From: Chitinophaga pendula
GTDB lineage: Bacteria > Bacteroidota > Bacteroidia > Chitinophagales > Chitinophagaceae
Reading direction: 5' to 3'
Assembly (NCBI RefSeq): GCF_020386615.1
Contig: NZ_CP077769.1
Coordinates: forward strand, 6,001,501-6,065,500
Length of the DNA stretch: 64,000 bases
Positions 48,198 through 57,414 of this stretch are shown here, piece after piece. The translations under genes were made by a program, and so were the position numbers. The notes beneath the pieces are model-generated. The model saw nothing but the letters and a program-made list of their open reading frames with translations. It did not search any database and had not been told where the DNA came from. Each line of letters opens with the position of its first letter. The stretch's first letter is position 1.

Positions 48198-48698
48198 TCA
48201 ATACCGGGCAATACGTGTCTTCAGCATCTTCCGGGCAAAATGTATCCGGCTTTTCACTGTACCCAATGGCTCATTCAAAATAGCAGCGATCTCATAATAC
48301 TTATACCCTTCGAAATATAACAGGAAAGGCTGTTTAAAGATAACAGGCCGATTATATACCGCCATCTGTACATCCTTTACCCGCAGATTGGTCTCTGCAA
48401 AATTACCAACTGCCGGCTGCTGCTGATGCAATAATGACTCGCCGGCAGCATTATCCAGCAATCTGTACTGACGGTTCCCGCGACGGTAATTGTTGATAAA
48501 GATATTGCGCATGATCGTATACAGCCATGCCCGAATATTAGTGCCGGCCAGATATTTTTCCCGGTTGGCCAATGCCCGGAACAAGGTTTCCTGATAGAGG
48601 TCTTTCGCCGATTCGGCATCCTTGGTAAGTGTAATTGCATAAGGCCGAAGAAAATCGGCGTTGCCCAGTAACAAATTGTTGAATTCGGTGGATGACAT
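48198..48698 (-). CDS. ECF RNA polymerase sigma factor
   Basis: A 166-residue group 4 sigma factor from MSSTEFNNLLLGNADFLRPYA (ATG 48696-48698); an ATG 16 codons upstream gives an unlikely extension. Region 2: AKDLYQETLFRALANREKYLAGTNIRAWLYTIMRNIFINNYRR. Region 4: FEGYKYYEIAAILNEPLGTVKSRIHFARKMLK. No FecR or zinc anti-sigma gene is adjacent, unlike the 9.2-kb copy. Confidence 0.93.
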   Translation of the reverse strand: MSSTEFNNLLLGNADFLRPYAITLTKDAESAKDLYQETLFRALANREKYLAGTNIRAWLYTIMRNIFINNYRRGNRQYRLLDNAAGESLLHQQQPAVGNFAETNLRVKDVQMAVYNRPVIFKQPFLLYFEGYKYYEIAAILNEPLGTVKSRIHFARKMLKTRIARY

Positions 48699-48803
48699 AC
48701 GGTTAACTTTAAAAATCATAGAATGTAGCCATAGCGGTGCTTTCATAAATAAGACCTAAGGTGTAAGGACAATGGCAACGGGCCCTTCTACCCGCTACCG
48801 CCC

Positions 48804-48871
48804 GGCGCCTGTCATCACTTCATTCACAGACAATCAATAGCCCTCCCTGGAAGTGATTTCCGGCAGGCGCC
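48804..48871. other. Two-stem imperfect palindrome
   Basis: GGCGCCTG (48804-48811) pairs with CAGGCGCC (48864-48871), and inside it ATCACTTC (48814-48821) pairs with GAAGTGAT (48850-48857), closing a 28-nt loop. It lies between the ECF sigma start and the HdeD-like stop, in the sigma gene's 5' leader. No T-run on either strand, so not a simple terminator. Confidence 0.6.
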
Positions 48872-48983
48872 TTAACGGGGTGTTTTCCTGTTCATGTAAT
48901 TAAATTTTAGAATGTCAGACAATCCAATTTAAACATGCGGAAGTATTAGAAAATTAACCAGTGATCTGAGCCAATCCTGATTC

Positions 48984-49535
48984 TTAGTAAGTCTTGCGCC
49001 TCTTTCTAAGGCGTAAAGCAAGTGATATGAGCATTATACCAGTTACTATCGCGTAAAAGCCAAATATCCAGGTAAGGGTGATAGCTGCAGCTATAGGGTT
49101 ACTTACCAATAGAATGCCAAAAATTACCGTGAGCAGCCCACCGAGTATATACCATCCCTCCCCCTTTATCTCCTTCCGGAGACGTATCGCAATCACAATC
49201 TCTAATATACCAGCGACCATCGCCCATACAGCGACCAGGTAAATCAGCAAAGCCCCCGTTGCAAATGGATTATAAAGAGTTAACACACCTAACGCCACCC
49301 CAGCCAGACCAGCTAACAGAAGTAAACCCCAACTCTCATTGTTCCTGCGGGAACTTATTGCACCTGCCACCGAAAATAACCCGTCGATCAACAGATAAGC
49401 CCCCAGAAACATCACAAGCGTCGTAAATGTCCCCCCGGGCCAACCCAACGCCATAATCCCCAAAAAGAGCGCAAATAAGCCCCTCATCAGGAATACCCAC
49501 CAATAAGCGCTAAAGTAATTCTGCATTGCATTCAT
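48984..49535 (-). CDS. HdeD family (DUF308) membrane protein
   Basis: About 183 residues from MNAMQNYFSAYWWVFLMRG. Six hydrophobic segments in three repeated pairs (LFALFLGIMALGWPGGTFTTLVMFLGAYLLIDGLFSV is the signature). E. coli HdeD is linked to acid resistance. The adjacent ECF sigma may control it as a stress gene, which is inference. Confidence 0.9.
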   Translation of the reverse strand: MNAMQNYFSAYWWVFLMRGLFALFLGIMALGWPGGTFTTLVMFLGAYLLIDGLFSVAGAISSRRNNESWGLLLLAGLAGVALGVLTLYNPFATGALLIYLVAVWAMVAGILEIVIAIRLRKEIKGEGWYILGGLLTVIFGILLVSNPIAAAITLTWIFGFYAIVTGIMLISLALRLRKRRKTY

Positions 49536-50257
49536 TTTTGGATAGTACAATAGCAGTATAGGAAACGGTACCGGTTAAACGATCCATTACTACCCGGCGC
49601 GGGGCAACAAATACAAAAACATCCCTACTCATCCGCCTAAAAAACGAACAATCAGCCGTCAGTCCCCTCCATTAGGAACCAACTATTAGCGTCGGAAATA
49701 CGCCAATATCCCGAAAACAGGAAAACATATCATTGGGTGCTTCTGCCATGGTGGTAGTTTTTTACTATGGTTACCATGCGGGGCGTAAAAAACACAAGCA
49801 TTCTCGTTAATATCCGCCTGATAATGAATAATATCTATGAGCCTCGATAAATACTCAAATAAACTCAGGGTTTTCTCTCACTGCTTTAATTCACTCTCTT
49901 AATCTGCTAAGGAAGCTATACACACAATTAGTTATTATTACACACGCTAAATAAATAAGCCAATTTATTCACCTAACGCTTTTAATGACGCATACCTAAG
50001 TTAGTGAAAAAAATAATTATAACCATACTTTTTTGCGCCTATACGAAAATATCTGCCCAGTCCGCCTAAAAAGGCCACAGTATAGGGATCACTGTTATAA
50101 AAGATGGGGCTTATTTACTGGGGTTTCTGAAGATCAATCTGCGAAAAGCTCGGTCAGATAAGGCGTATATTTCCGGCATACCTCGCAGCATGCCGGAAAT
50201 AAAGAGATTCAACAGCTTATTGTTTTGGGTGTCAAACAGACAAATGCAAGACAAACA
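49536..50257. other. Intergenic region, HdeD-like / M28
   Basis: About 720 bp without an intact gene. An imperfect inverted repeat (GCCATGGTGGTAG...ACCATGC) sits at 49748-49781. A possible signal-peptide remnant starts at 50004. The rest is AT-rich. Confidence 0.4.
50004..50180 (+). pseudogene. Possible remnant of a secreted or outer membrane protein gene
   Basis: GTG at 50004 begins KKIIITILFCAYTKISAQSA, a convincing signal peptide, then TAA at 50067. The same frame stays open afterwards (KGHSIGITVIKDGAYLLGF). This looks like a gene interrupted by a nonsense codon right after the cleavage site. No family can be named. Confidence 0.3.
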
Positions 50258-51799
50258 CTATTGCTCATGCCTGTCTACCGGCAACCGCTCATCACGGTTA
50301 ACAATATCCCAGGCCGTATAAAACACCAATTGCGCCCGCTTTGCCATCAGATCATACTGGATCTTCTCCACCGTATCCGTAGGCCGGTGATAGTCCGCAT
50401 GCGTACCATTGAAGTAAAAAATAATAGGTATCCCATGCTGCGCAAACATATAATGGTCCGAACGATAGTAAAAACGATTCGGATCATCCGGATCATTATA
50501 CTTATAATCCAACGCCAGCTTCGTATAGGTATCATTCGCCGCCTCACTGATAGGCCGTAAAGCAGAACTTAACTTATTATCTCCGATTATATATATATAG
50601 TTCTCATCCTTCGCATGATCTGGATCCACGCGGCCAATCATATCAATGTTAAGATCCGCTACCGTCTGCGCCAATGGATAAATAGGATGCTCCGTATAAA
50701 ACTTCGACCCCAGCAATCCTTTCTCCTCCCCGGACACCGTCATAAATACCATGCTGCGACGTGGCCCCTTACCTTCCCTCTTCGCTTTAGCAAATGCCGT
50801 CGCCAGCTCTATCACCGATACCGTACCCGAACCGTCATCATCCGCCCCGTGAAAGATCTTCCCGTCATGCGTACCCAGGTGATCATAGTGCGCCGTCACA
50901 AACACAACCTCGTCCTTCTTATCCGTTCCCTCCAGGTAAGCCAGCACATTACTCGCTTGCGATTCCTTCGCCCCCTTGTCAAAATGAATAGCCAGCTTAG
51001 TTGCATACCCGCCGACCTTTAGCGCCTCCGCATTCCAGGTAGCCTGACCCGTGATAGCAGCCCCTAACTCAGGAGTAATATAAAATACCGTCGGAAAAGC
51101 AGACATATCCACGTCCCCCTTTACATACACCCCCGAACGCCGTAACCGGTCGCCCGCCATCATCCCCATACGCGACACCTGGCTGTTCACAATCAACAAA
51201 GCACTGGCGCCCTTCTTCGCCGCCAGCTCATGTTTGAAATCCGTAGTACCGTATTTACCCGCCTTATTAGATCCAGACAGGAAGTAAGCGCCAGCCCGCT
51301 GTGGCTCCCCTTCCCGTACCACTACTACCTTACCTTTCACATCCAGCCCATTATAATCATCATAATTGTCCGCCGTAATACCATAACCAGCATACACCAC
51401 CTCCTGCTCAGTAAGATGTGCAGAACGACTGCCCTTCAGACTGGTATAGTAATCCTTCGCATACGCAAACTCCCGGTCCCCTACCAATATCTTACTGGTA
51501 GTAAGCGTATCCTGCGTCAGGTAGAAATATTGCTCCCACTTACCATCGGCTCCTGGCTTCAGACCCGCCTTCACAAACTGCGACTGGATATAAGCTGCCG
51601 CCTTCCGCTGCCCCTCAGTACCCGTCTCACGCCCTTCCATAGCCGGACCAGCTACAATGTAAAGTTGCTTTTTCAGTTGCTCCGCCGTGATCCCGGCTGC
51701 GTATTTAGATGCGGTTGATGATTTGAGCGCCGCCGACTGCTGTGCATAGGCGTTGAACCCGACTAGCGTTAGCCCCGCTATTACTAAGTGTTTCCTCAT
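50258..51799 (-). CDS. M28 family metallopeptidase with PA domain
   Basis: A 513-residue exported aminopeptidase. Signal peptide MRKHLVIAGLTLVGFNAYAQ; protease-associated (PA) insert about 115-265; catalytic M28 domain from about 280. The two-zinc ligands are seen: VTAHYDHLGTHDGK (His), HGADDDGSG (Asp), SGEEKGLLGS (Glu pair), NIDMIGRVD (Asp) and RSDHYMFAQHG (His). Likely releases N-terminal amino acids from peptides in the periplasm. Confidence 0.94.
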   Translation of the reverse strand: MRKHLVIAGLTLVGFNAYAQQSAALKSSTASKYAAGITAEQLKKQLYIVAGPAMEGRETGTEGQRKAAAYIQSQFVKAGLKPGADGKWEQYFYLTQDTLTTSKILVGDREFAYAKDYYTSLKGSRSAHLTEQEVVYAGYGITADNYDDYNGLDVKGKVVVVREGEPQRAGAYFLSGSNKAGKYGTTDFKHELAAKKGASALLIVNSQVSRMGMMAGDRLRRSGVYVKGDVDMSAFPTVFYITPELGAAITGQATWNAEALKVGGYATKLAIHFDKGAKESQASNVLAYLEGTDKKDEVVFVTAHYDHLGTHDGKIFHGADDDGSGTVSVIELATAFAKAKREGKGPRRSMVFMTVSGEEKGLLGSKFYTEHPIYPLAQTVADLNIDMIGRVDPDHAKDENYIYIIGDNKLSSALRPISEAANDTYTKLALDYKYNDPDDPNRFYYRSDHYMFAQHGIPIIFYFNGTHADYHRPTDTVEKIQYDLMAKRAQLVFYTAWDIVNRDERLPVDRHEQ

Positions 51800-51933
51800 T
51801 GGGTATTAGATTTTACCTGACAAGAATAATAAATTATTGAACAATACACCAGCGCTTTTAAATAGCCCGCTGCATTAGCTTTTCGGATGGTTATAACACC
51901 TTTTGAAAGGCGATCCTCCCTCTCCACAGACAA

Positions 51934-51963
51934 TAAAAAACCGGGAGCTTTCGCCCCCGGTCA
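51934..51963 (-). terminator. Rho-independent terminator of rpiB
   Basis: On the minus strand ACCGGGGGC-GAAA-GCTCCCGGT is followed by TTTTTTATT. Confidence 0.9.
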
Positions 51964-51993
51964 CAGTATGATCAATACGTTCGTTCCTATTAT

Positions 51994-52452
51994 TTACAGG
52001 CAGGCGATCTTCCGCACCCTGTCCTGATGACGGCCCCCCTCAAAAGGAGTCGCTATAAACACATCTACCATCTGCACCGCTACCGACTGATCCACAAACC
52101 GGGCAGGTATACAAAGTACATTGGCTTCATTATGCCCCCTCGCCAGGCGCGCCAGCTCTTCTCCCCAACAAATAGCCGCCCGTACCCCCTGGTGCTTGTT
52201 AGCCGTGATAGCCACGCCATTCGCACTACCACATATCAGGATGCCAAAAGCCGCTTCCTCCCGCTCTACCGCCTTCGCCACCGGATGCGCATAATCCGGA
52301 TAGTCTACCGAATCCTTGGAATGCGCCCCAAAATCCTTCACCTTCAACCCCTTCGCTTCCAGATAAGAAATAATCGCTTCTTTATACTCAAACCCTGCAT
52401 GATCAGAGCCAATCGCCACAGGCAATGCAAGATTGAATGTTTTTTGTTCCAT
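51994..52452 (-). CDS. rpiB: Ribose-5-phosphate isomerase B
   Basis: A 152-residue isomerase of the pentose phosphate pathway: IGSDHAGFEYKEAI, VDYPDYAHPVAKAV, GILICGSANGVAITANKHQGVRAAI (catalytic Cys), and GHNEANVLCIPARFVD. Length is normal. It is 55 bp after tatC on the same strand, probably one transcript. Confidence 0.96.
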   Translation of the reverse strand: MEQKTFNLALPVAIGSDHAGFEYKEAIISYLEAKGLKVKDFGAHSKDSVDYPDYAHPVAKAVEREEAAFGILICGSANGVAITANKHQGVRAAICWGEELARLARGHNEANVLCIPARFVDQSVAVQMVDVFIATPFEGGRHQDRVRKIACL

Positions 52453-52507
52453 ATCAGCTGGCTTTAGAAAATGTTAGATAAAACACAAAATTGTGGGCTA
52501 TTCCTCC

Positions 52508-53365
52508 TTATGACCACTCCTCTACTTCCCTTTCTTTCAGGCTGGCTTCCCGATCCCTGGCCGCACGCTTGGAGATCACAATACTTACTTCGTACAATGC
52601 ATACAAAGGTACGAATACCAGCAATTGGTCCACCACATCAGGAGGGGTAATAATAGCCGCCAATACCAGGATGATCACAATCGCATGACGACGGTATGTC
52701 TTCATAAAATCAGGTGTCAGCAACCCGACCTTAGTAAGGAAAAACACCAGGATAGGTAATTCGAACAATATGCCCATACCCAATACCATCTGCGACATCA
52801 ACGCAAAATAATCATCCATAAAGAACTGGTTCACCGCCTTGGTCGTTACCGTATATCCGGCCAAAAAGTTAATAGTAAACGGTACCACCAGGAAATAACT
52901 GAACAATATCCCCAGGAAGAACTGCAAAGACACCCAGAAGATAATCCCACGGGCCCCCTTCAATTCCCGATCCCGCAATGCCGGCTTCACAAAACGCCAG
53001 AACTCCCAAAACACATAAGGAAACGCCAATACCACACCTAGCATAAATGCCACCTTGAACTGCAACATCACCTGGCCCGCCATCTTAAAGTTCTGGAACT
53101 CTACCTTCACCGGCGTTATACACATCTGATCCTTCAAACCTACCAGATGACTCAGCTTACACAATACCGTATACGTCGGAAACCACGGGTTCGTCGGCCC
53201 AAACACTACATTATCAAGGATCTCTGTTGTATAAACAAAACCCAATATGCTGCAAACGATGATCGCCACTACTGCGCGGATAATATGCCATCTCAGGTCC
53301 TCCAGATGATCAAAAAATGTCATTTCCGCCTTGTCGGCATTATTAGCAAATATCTTTTTGAACAT
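52508..53365 (-). CDS. tatC: Sec-independent protein translocase subunit TatC
   Basis: A 285-residue six-helix inner membrane protein that recognises twin-arginine signals. Signature: FFDHLEDLRWHIIRAVVAI; AFPYVFWEFWRFVKPAL; GMGILFELPILVFFL. No tatA/B gene is adjacent. It would export the Tat-tagged oxidoreductase at the window's left end. Confidence 0.96.
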   Translation of the reverse strand: MFKKIFANNADKAEMTFFDHLEDLRWHIIRAVVAIIVCSILGFVYTTEILDNVVFGPTNPWFPTYTVLCKLSHLVGLKDQMCITPVKVEFQNFKMAGQVMLQFKVAFMLGVVLAFPYVFWEFWRFVKPALRDRELKGARGIIFWVSLQFFLGILFSYFLVVPFTINFLAGYTVTTKAVNQFFMDDYFALMSQMVLGMGILFELPILVFFLTKVGLLTPDFMKTYRRHAIVIILVLAAIITPPDVVDQLLVFVPLYALYEVSIVISKRAARDREASLKEREVEEWS

Positions 53366-53417
53366 GGTACGATTTAGCTAGTGCTGCTTAAAAACTTAGT
53401 ACTGCATTAACAGGTCA

Positions 53418-53450
53418 CAAATATAGCAGATGAGTATAACAAATAACAAC
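53418..53450 (-). promoter_or_regulatory. Promoter of tatC-rpiB
   Basis: TATATTTG (53418-53425 on the minus strand) with a GTTG element 21 nt further upstream; about 52 bp ahead of the tatC start. Confidence 0.5.
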
Positions 53451-53640
53451 GTTAAATACGATATCTGCGTTTATTTAAGATGCTTTTAATCCTAATTAAA
53501 AAGATTGCACATTACTGTGCAAGACATGTTTACCAAAACCGGACAAGTGTACACCCTTGTGCTGCCGGGAGATTGCAGTATAGGTGAATCAGATTAGTAT
53601 ATCGATTGAAAAGGAAATTATCAAGGAAGAGATAGTACAA

Positions 53641-53682
53641 AAAAAAGAGCCAGCCCGAGAAGAATCAAGAGCCGGCCTTTCA
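53641..53682 (-). terminator. Orphan rho-independent terminator
   Basis: On the minus strand GGCCGGCTC pairs with GGGCTGGCT (with G-U pairs) and is followed by eight T. The nearest gene on this strand ends 400 bp away, so it may end a small RNA. Confidence 0.65.
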
Positions 53683-53821
53683 TCCATTGTTTGTTAACCC
53701 CAAAAAAGTTGAATTCGAGAATGTCTTTGGCTTCCAAGTGTACTTACCTATCCTTATGATGGCAAGCTTTCAGAATAAGTAAAGTTGCTTGGTTGCTTTT
53801 TTATTTTCTTATACAAAAATA
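53683..53821 (-). ncRNA. Candidate small RNA
   Basis: A -7 element TATTTTTG at 53814-53821 (minus strand), with ATTG 19 nt upstream, points to a transcript of roughly 165 nt that would end at the orphan terminator at 53641-53682. No meaningful ORF inside. The assignment rests only on the promoter and terminator signals. Confidence 0.35.
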
Positions 53822-54076
53822 GAAAGAATTATGTTATTATCAATGTTGTAACAATATTTTTTACATCCTTTTAACAAAAATCAAATCATTGTGTTACATC
53901 ATCTACAGCAAATGTATAAAATCCGTGTTAATTTCCTACTACTTTTTTTTAAAACGTTTTAGCAACCCGGATTATTACATTGCTTCACAAAGATATTTAA
54001 AAAAACTTAATATACAAGCACTAATTTCTCAACCTGTATAATTTAATATACGGAATTTTTCCCCACCAGGTTTTGC
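53822..54076. other. AT-rich gap
   Basis: Very AT-rich, with runs of A and T and no coding sequence, between the CorC-like stop and the candidate small RNA promoter. Confidence 0.4.
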
Positions 54077-55339
54077 CTAACCCAATATCTTCATCTTTAC
54101 CATCTCTATCCGTGTATCAGTCACATTTAATACATCAAACTCGTAATCATCAATAATAATACGCTCCTTCAACTTAGGAATCGTTTCATGATGATTGATA
54201 ATATAACCCGATAACGTCTCACTCTCATCCTCCGGAAAATCAAACCCATACCGCTCATTCAGATAATCCAGCTCCAAACGACCCGAAAATATATACTCCC
54301 GCTCCGCAATCTGTTTTTCCACAAACTCCTCCACATCATGCTCATCCTTAATATCCCCAAAGATCTCCTCCAACACATCCTCCATCGTCACAATACCTGC
54401 CGTCCCACCAAATTCATCCACCACCCAGGCTATACTCTTCCGCTCCTTGTTAAATTTGCTCAGTAAGTCTATCGCACTCATCGTCTCCGGCACCGCCAAT
54501 ATCGGGTGAATAATAGAGGGAATATCCGACGGACTCTTGAACATATCCAGCTGATGAATATAGCCCAGGATATTATCAATACTATGCTCGTAAATGATAA
54601 TCTTTGACAACTTCGTCTCCATGAACTTACTACGCGCATCCGAAAGCGGACTGCTGATATCCAGCGCCTCTATCTCCTTCCGCGGGATCAGACAACCTCT
54701 TATCTTCACCTGCGCCAGCGACAACGCATTCTCAAACAACTCCGTATTCAGTTCCTGGTTCTCCGTCACATGCTGCTGCGACTGACGGATAAACTGCTCC
54801 ACATCCACCCGGGGAAAAGGAGCCCTGTTCTCCGCAATACGAACATTAAACAAGTATTTTAGTATCCATTCGGAAATAGATACCAACACACTACCAATGA
54901 TGTAAAGCGGCTTGGAAATAATAGATATAGGTAACGCAAAAAAACTAAGTAACGCCTCCGGCCGGGAACGAAAGATCGCACGGGGAATAAAAAAGCCCAG
55001 GAACAATATCAGCAATGTCGCCACAATCACCTCTATCAGCAACAATAAAGGCTGAAAAATAGCATTCTCCTCCTCTGACAAATTCCATAAAGGCTGCCAA
55101 AAACCCGCTATCATCACCCCATACACCACCATCACAATAGACAACCCCAACATACTCGTCGCCAGGAACCGGCTCGGATTCTCATTCAAATTAGCCAATA
55201 TCTTACCGGTAGCCCGCCCCTGCTTCTTACGCAGCTCTATAGACAGCTTGTTAACATTCGCAAACGCGGCCTCCAGACCGGCAAAAAAACCAGCCAGTAA
55301 TACCAGTATGGCCAGGATTATAATAGTGTATGCATCCAT
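54077..55339 (-). CDS. CNNM/CorC (hemolysin C) family membrane protein, GldE-like
   Basis: About 420 residues from ATG 55337-55339 (MDAYTIIILAILVLLAGFFAGLEAAFANVNK). Order: DUF21 with about four membrane helices (1-165), CBS pair (about 200-325), CorC_HlyC transporter-associated domain (about 340-420, ending IEMVKMKILG). GldE of gliding bacteria and magnesium/cobalt efflux proteins share this layout. A TATATTTG element at 55347-55354 lies 7 bp before this start, supporting it over the ATG at 55372. Confidence 0.9.
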   Translation of the reverse strand: MDAYTIIILAILVLLAGFFAGLEAAFANVNKLSIELRKKQGRATGKILANLNENPSRFLATSMLGLSIVMVVYGVMIAGFWQPLWNLSEEENAIFQPLLLLIEVIVATLLILFLGFFIPRAIFRSRPEALLSFFALPISIISKPLYIIGSVLVSISEWILKYLFNVRIAENRAPFPRVDVEQFIRQSQQHVTENQELNTELFENALSLAQVKIRGCLIPRKEIEALDISSPLSDARSKFMETKLSKIIIYEHSIDNILGYIHQLDMFKSPSDIPSIIHPILAVPETMSAIDLLSKFNKERKSIAWVVDEFGGTAGIVTMEDVLEEIFGDIKDEHDVEEFVEKQIAEREYIFSGRLELDYLNERYGFDFPEDESETLSGYIINHHETIPKLKERIIIDDYEFDVLNVTDTRIEMVKMKILG

Positions 55340-55415
55340 CTTAAACCAAATATAGGAAAATCCAAATACCAAAAATCAACACCGATCCCTTCCCTGACAA
55401 TTACCTCACTTACAA

Positions 55416-55979
55416 CTACTGCTGCAGGAAATTGACCACCAGCTGCTTGGCTTCCGCACAAGCACGGGACAACTCATCATTTATTACGATCGCATCAAAC
55501 TCATGCGAAAAGGATAATTCATACCGCGCCTTCGCCAACCGCTCTTCCAGCGAATCCTTCGTCTCCGTTCCCCGCTCACTTAACCTTACCCGCAAAGCAT
55601 CAATGGATGGCGGCTCTATAAAGATACTCAACGCCGCTGCATGATACTTCTCTTTTATAGATAAAGCCCCCTTTACATCAATATCCACCAGCGGCGTCCT
55701 GCCCTCCGCCCAGATACGCTCCAGCTCCTGCTTCAAAGTCCCGTAATATTTACCGGCATATACCATCTCGTACTCCGCAAACGCATGCTCGTCGATCTTT
55801 TTATGAAACTCTTCTGTACTCATAAAATAGTAATCCCTCCCATTTACCTCCGTCGCACGGGGAGTCCTCGTACTGGCCGAAATAGAAAAGGCCAGCTGTG
55901 GTAACTCCGATAGTAACTGCCGGACAATAGTAGTCTTCCCTGCCCCTGAAGGCGCCGTAACAATAATGATCTTTTGCAT
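55416..55979 (-). CDS. gmk: Guanylate kinase
   Basis: A 187-residue GMP kinase from MQKIIIVTAPSGAGKTTIV (P-loop at 9-16). GMP-binding residues: ISASTRTPRATEVNGRDYYFMS and FAEYEMVYAGKYYGT; lid region RLSERGTETKDSLEERL. The start at 55979 fits the family; an upstream ATG adds five residues. It is downstream of murA past a terminator. Confidence 0.96.
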   Translation of the reverse strand: MQKIIIVTAPSGAGKTTIVRQLLSELPQLAFSISASTRTPRATEVNGRDYYFMSTEEFHKKIDEHAFAEYEMVYAGKYYGTLKQELERIWAEGRTPLVDIDVKGALSIKEKYHAAALSIFIEPPSIDALRVRLSERGTETKDSLEERLAKARYELSFSHEFDAIVINDELSRACAEAKQLVVNFLQQ

Positions 55980-56038
55980 TCCTCGTAATAACAATTTTGC
56001 GTTCTCTCCTCATCAACAATGATGATGGCTGTAAAAAG

Positions 56039-56073
56039 CAAATACCAAATCCCCGATAGGAATTTGGCATTTG
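56039..56073 (-). terminator. Terminator of murA
   Basis: On the minus strand CAAATGCCAAAT pairs with ATTTGGTATTTG and is followed by CTTTTTAC. Confidence 0.8.
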
Positions 56074-56106
56074 TAAACCAGCAACCGAATATACCGGCGC
56101 CGCTTA

Positions 56107-57414
56107 TTATACTCTTTTGATATCCGCTCCCAGCATCCTCAACCTCTCATCGATATACTGGTAACCACGGTCAATTTGTTCTATATTCTGGATCGTACTC
56201 TTTCCCTCTGCACTCAACGCCGCAATCAGCAATGATACGCCCGCCCGGATATCCGGCGACGACATCGTGATCCCTCTTAAAGGATGCTGACGCCCCAGCC
56301 CGATCACCACCGCACGGTGTGGATCGCAAAGTACGATCTGAGCCCCCATGTCAATCAGCTTGTCTACAAAAAACAAACGACTCTCAAACATCTTCTGGTG
56401 AATCATCACACTACCCCTCGCCTGCGTAGCTACCACCAATACTATACTTAACAGATCCGGCGTAAAACCTGGCCAGGGATGATCATACATCGTCAGGATA
56501 GATCCATCCAGGAACGTCTGTATTTCATAAGAATCCTGGGAAGGGATATAAATATCATCTCCCCGGATCTCCAACTGTATCCCCAGCTGACGGAACTTCT
56601 CCGGGATCACACCCAAATGCTCCACACCGGCATTTTTGATAGTAATCTCACTCTGCGTCATCGCTGCCAATCCGATAAATGACCCGATCTCGATCATATC
56701 AGGCAACATCCGGTGCGAACAACCTCCCAGGTATTTCACCCCGTCAATAGTCAGCAGGTTAGATCCTACCCCGCTGATCTTCGCACCCATGCTGTTCAGC
56801 ATCTTACATAACTGCTGTATATAAGGCTCACAGGCCGCATTGTAAATAGTTGTAGTACCTTCCGCCATCACAGCTGCCATCACAATGTTGGCAGTACCAG
56901 TTACTGATGGCTCATCCAGCAGCATGAAAGTACCCTTCAAACCACTGGTCTCCAAACGGAAGAAGTTGTCGTCCGTATCGTACACAAACTGTACACCCAG
57001 CTTCTCAAAACCAATAATATGTGTATCCAGCCGGCGACGCCCGATCTTATCCCCACCAGGTTTGGGAATAAATGCCTTCCCGAATCTGGCTAACAAAGGA
57101 CCCGCAATCATCACCGAACCCCTTAAACGGCCCGACTTCTTGCGAAACTCCGCATGCTGTAAATACTCGAAATTAATAGCATCAGCCTGAAACTCACAGG
57201 TATCACGACTTACCCTGTTCGTTTTCACACCGATCTCTCCCAACAACTCGATCAGCAAATTCACATCCAGGATATCCGGAATATTACTGATCGTCACCTT
57301 CTCAGGGGTGAGCAATACCGCACTGATAATCTGTAAAGCCTCGTTTTTGGCGCCTTGGGGCACAATCTCCCCTTTGAGGCGGTTCCCGCCTCTTACTTCA
57401 AAAGCACTGCTCAC
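56107..57414 (-). CDS. murA: UDP-N-acetylglucosamine 1-carboxyvinyltransferase with Asp in place of the catalytic Cys
   Basis: A 435-residue MurA, the first committed enzyme of peptidoglycan synthesis (UDP-GlcNAc plus PEP). Typical motifs: LKGEIVPQGAKNEALQIISA, MIAGPLLARFG, DEPSVTGTANIVMAA, HPWPGFTPDLLSI. In the active-site loop the sequence reads PGGDKIGRRRLDTH, so the residue equivalent to E. coli Cys115 is Asp122. Such enzymes are active but not alkylated by fosfomycin. It overlaps the DUF4290 gene by 4 bp. Confidence 0.96.
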   Translation of the reverse strand: MSSAFEVRGGNRLKGEIVPQGAKNEALQIISAVLLTPEKVTISNIPDILDVNLLIELLGEIGVKTNRVSRDTCEFQADAINFEYLQHAEFRKKSGRLRGSVMIAGPLLARFGKAFIPKPGGDKIGRRRLDTHIIGFEKLGVQFVYDTDDNFFRLETSGLKGTFMLLDEPSVTGTANIVMAAVMAEGTTTIYNAACEPYIQQLCKMLNSMGAKISGVGSNLLTIDGVKYLGGCSHRMLPDMIEIGSFIGLAAMTQSEITIKNAGVEHLGVIPEKFRQLGIQLEIRGDDIYIPSQDSYEIQTFLDGSILTMYDHPWPGFTPDLLSIVLVVATQARGSVMIHQKMFESRLFFVDKLIDMGAQIVLCDPHRAVVIGLGRQHPLRGITMSSPDIRAGVSLLIAALSAEGKSTIQNIEQIDRGYQYIDERLRMLGADIKRV

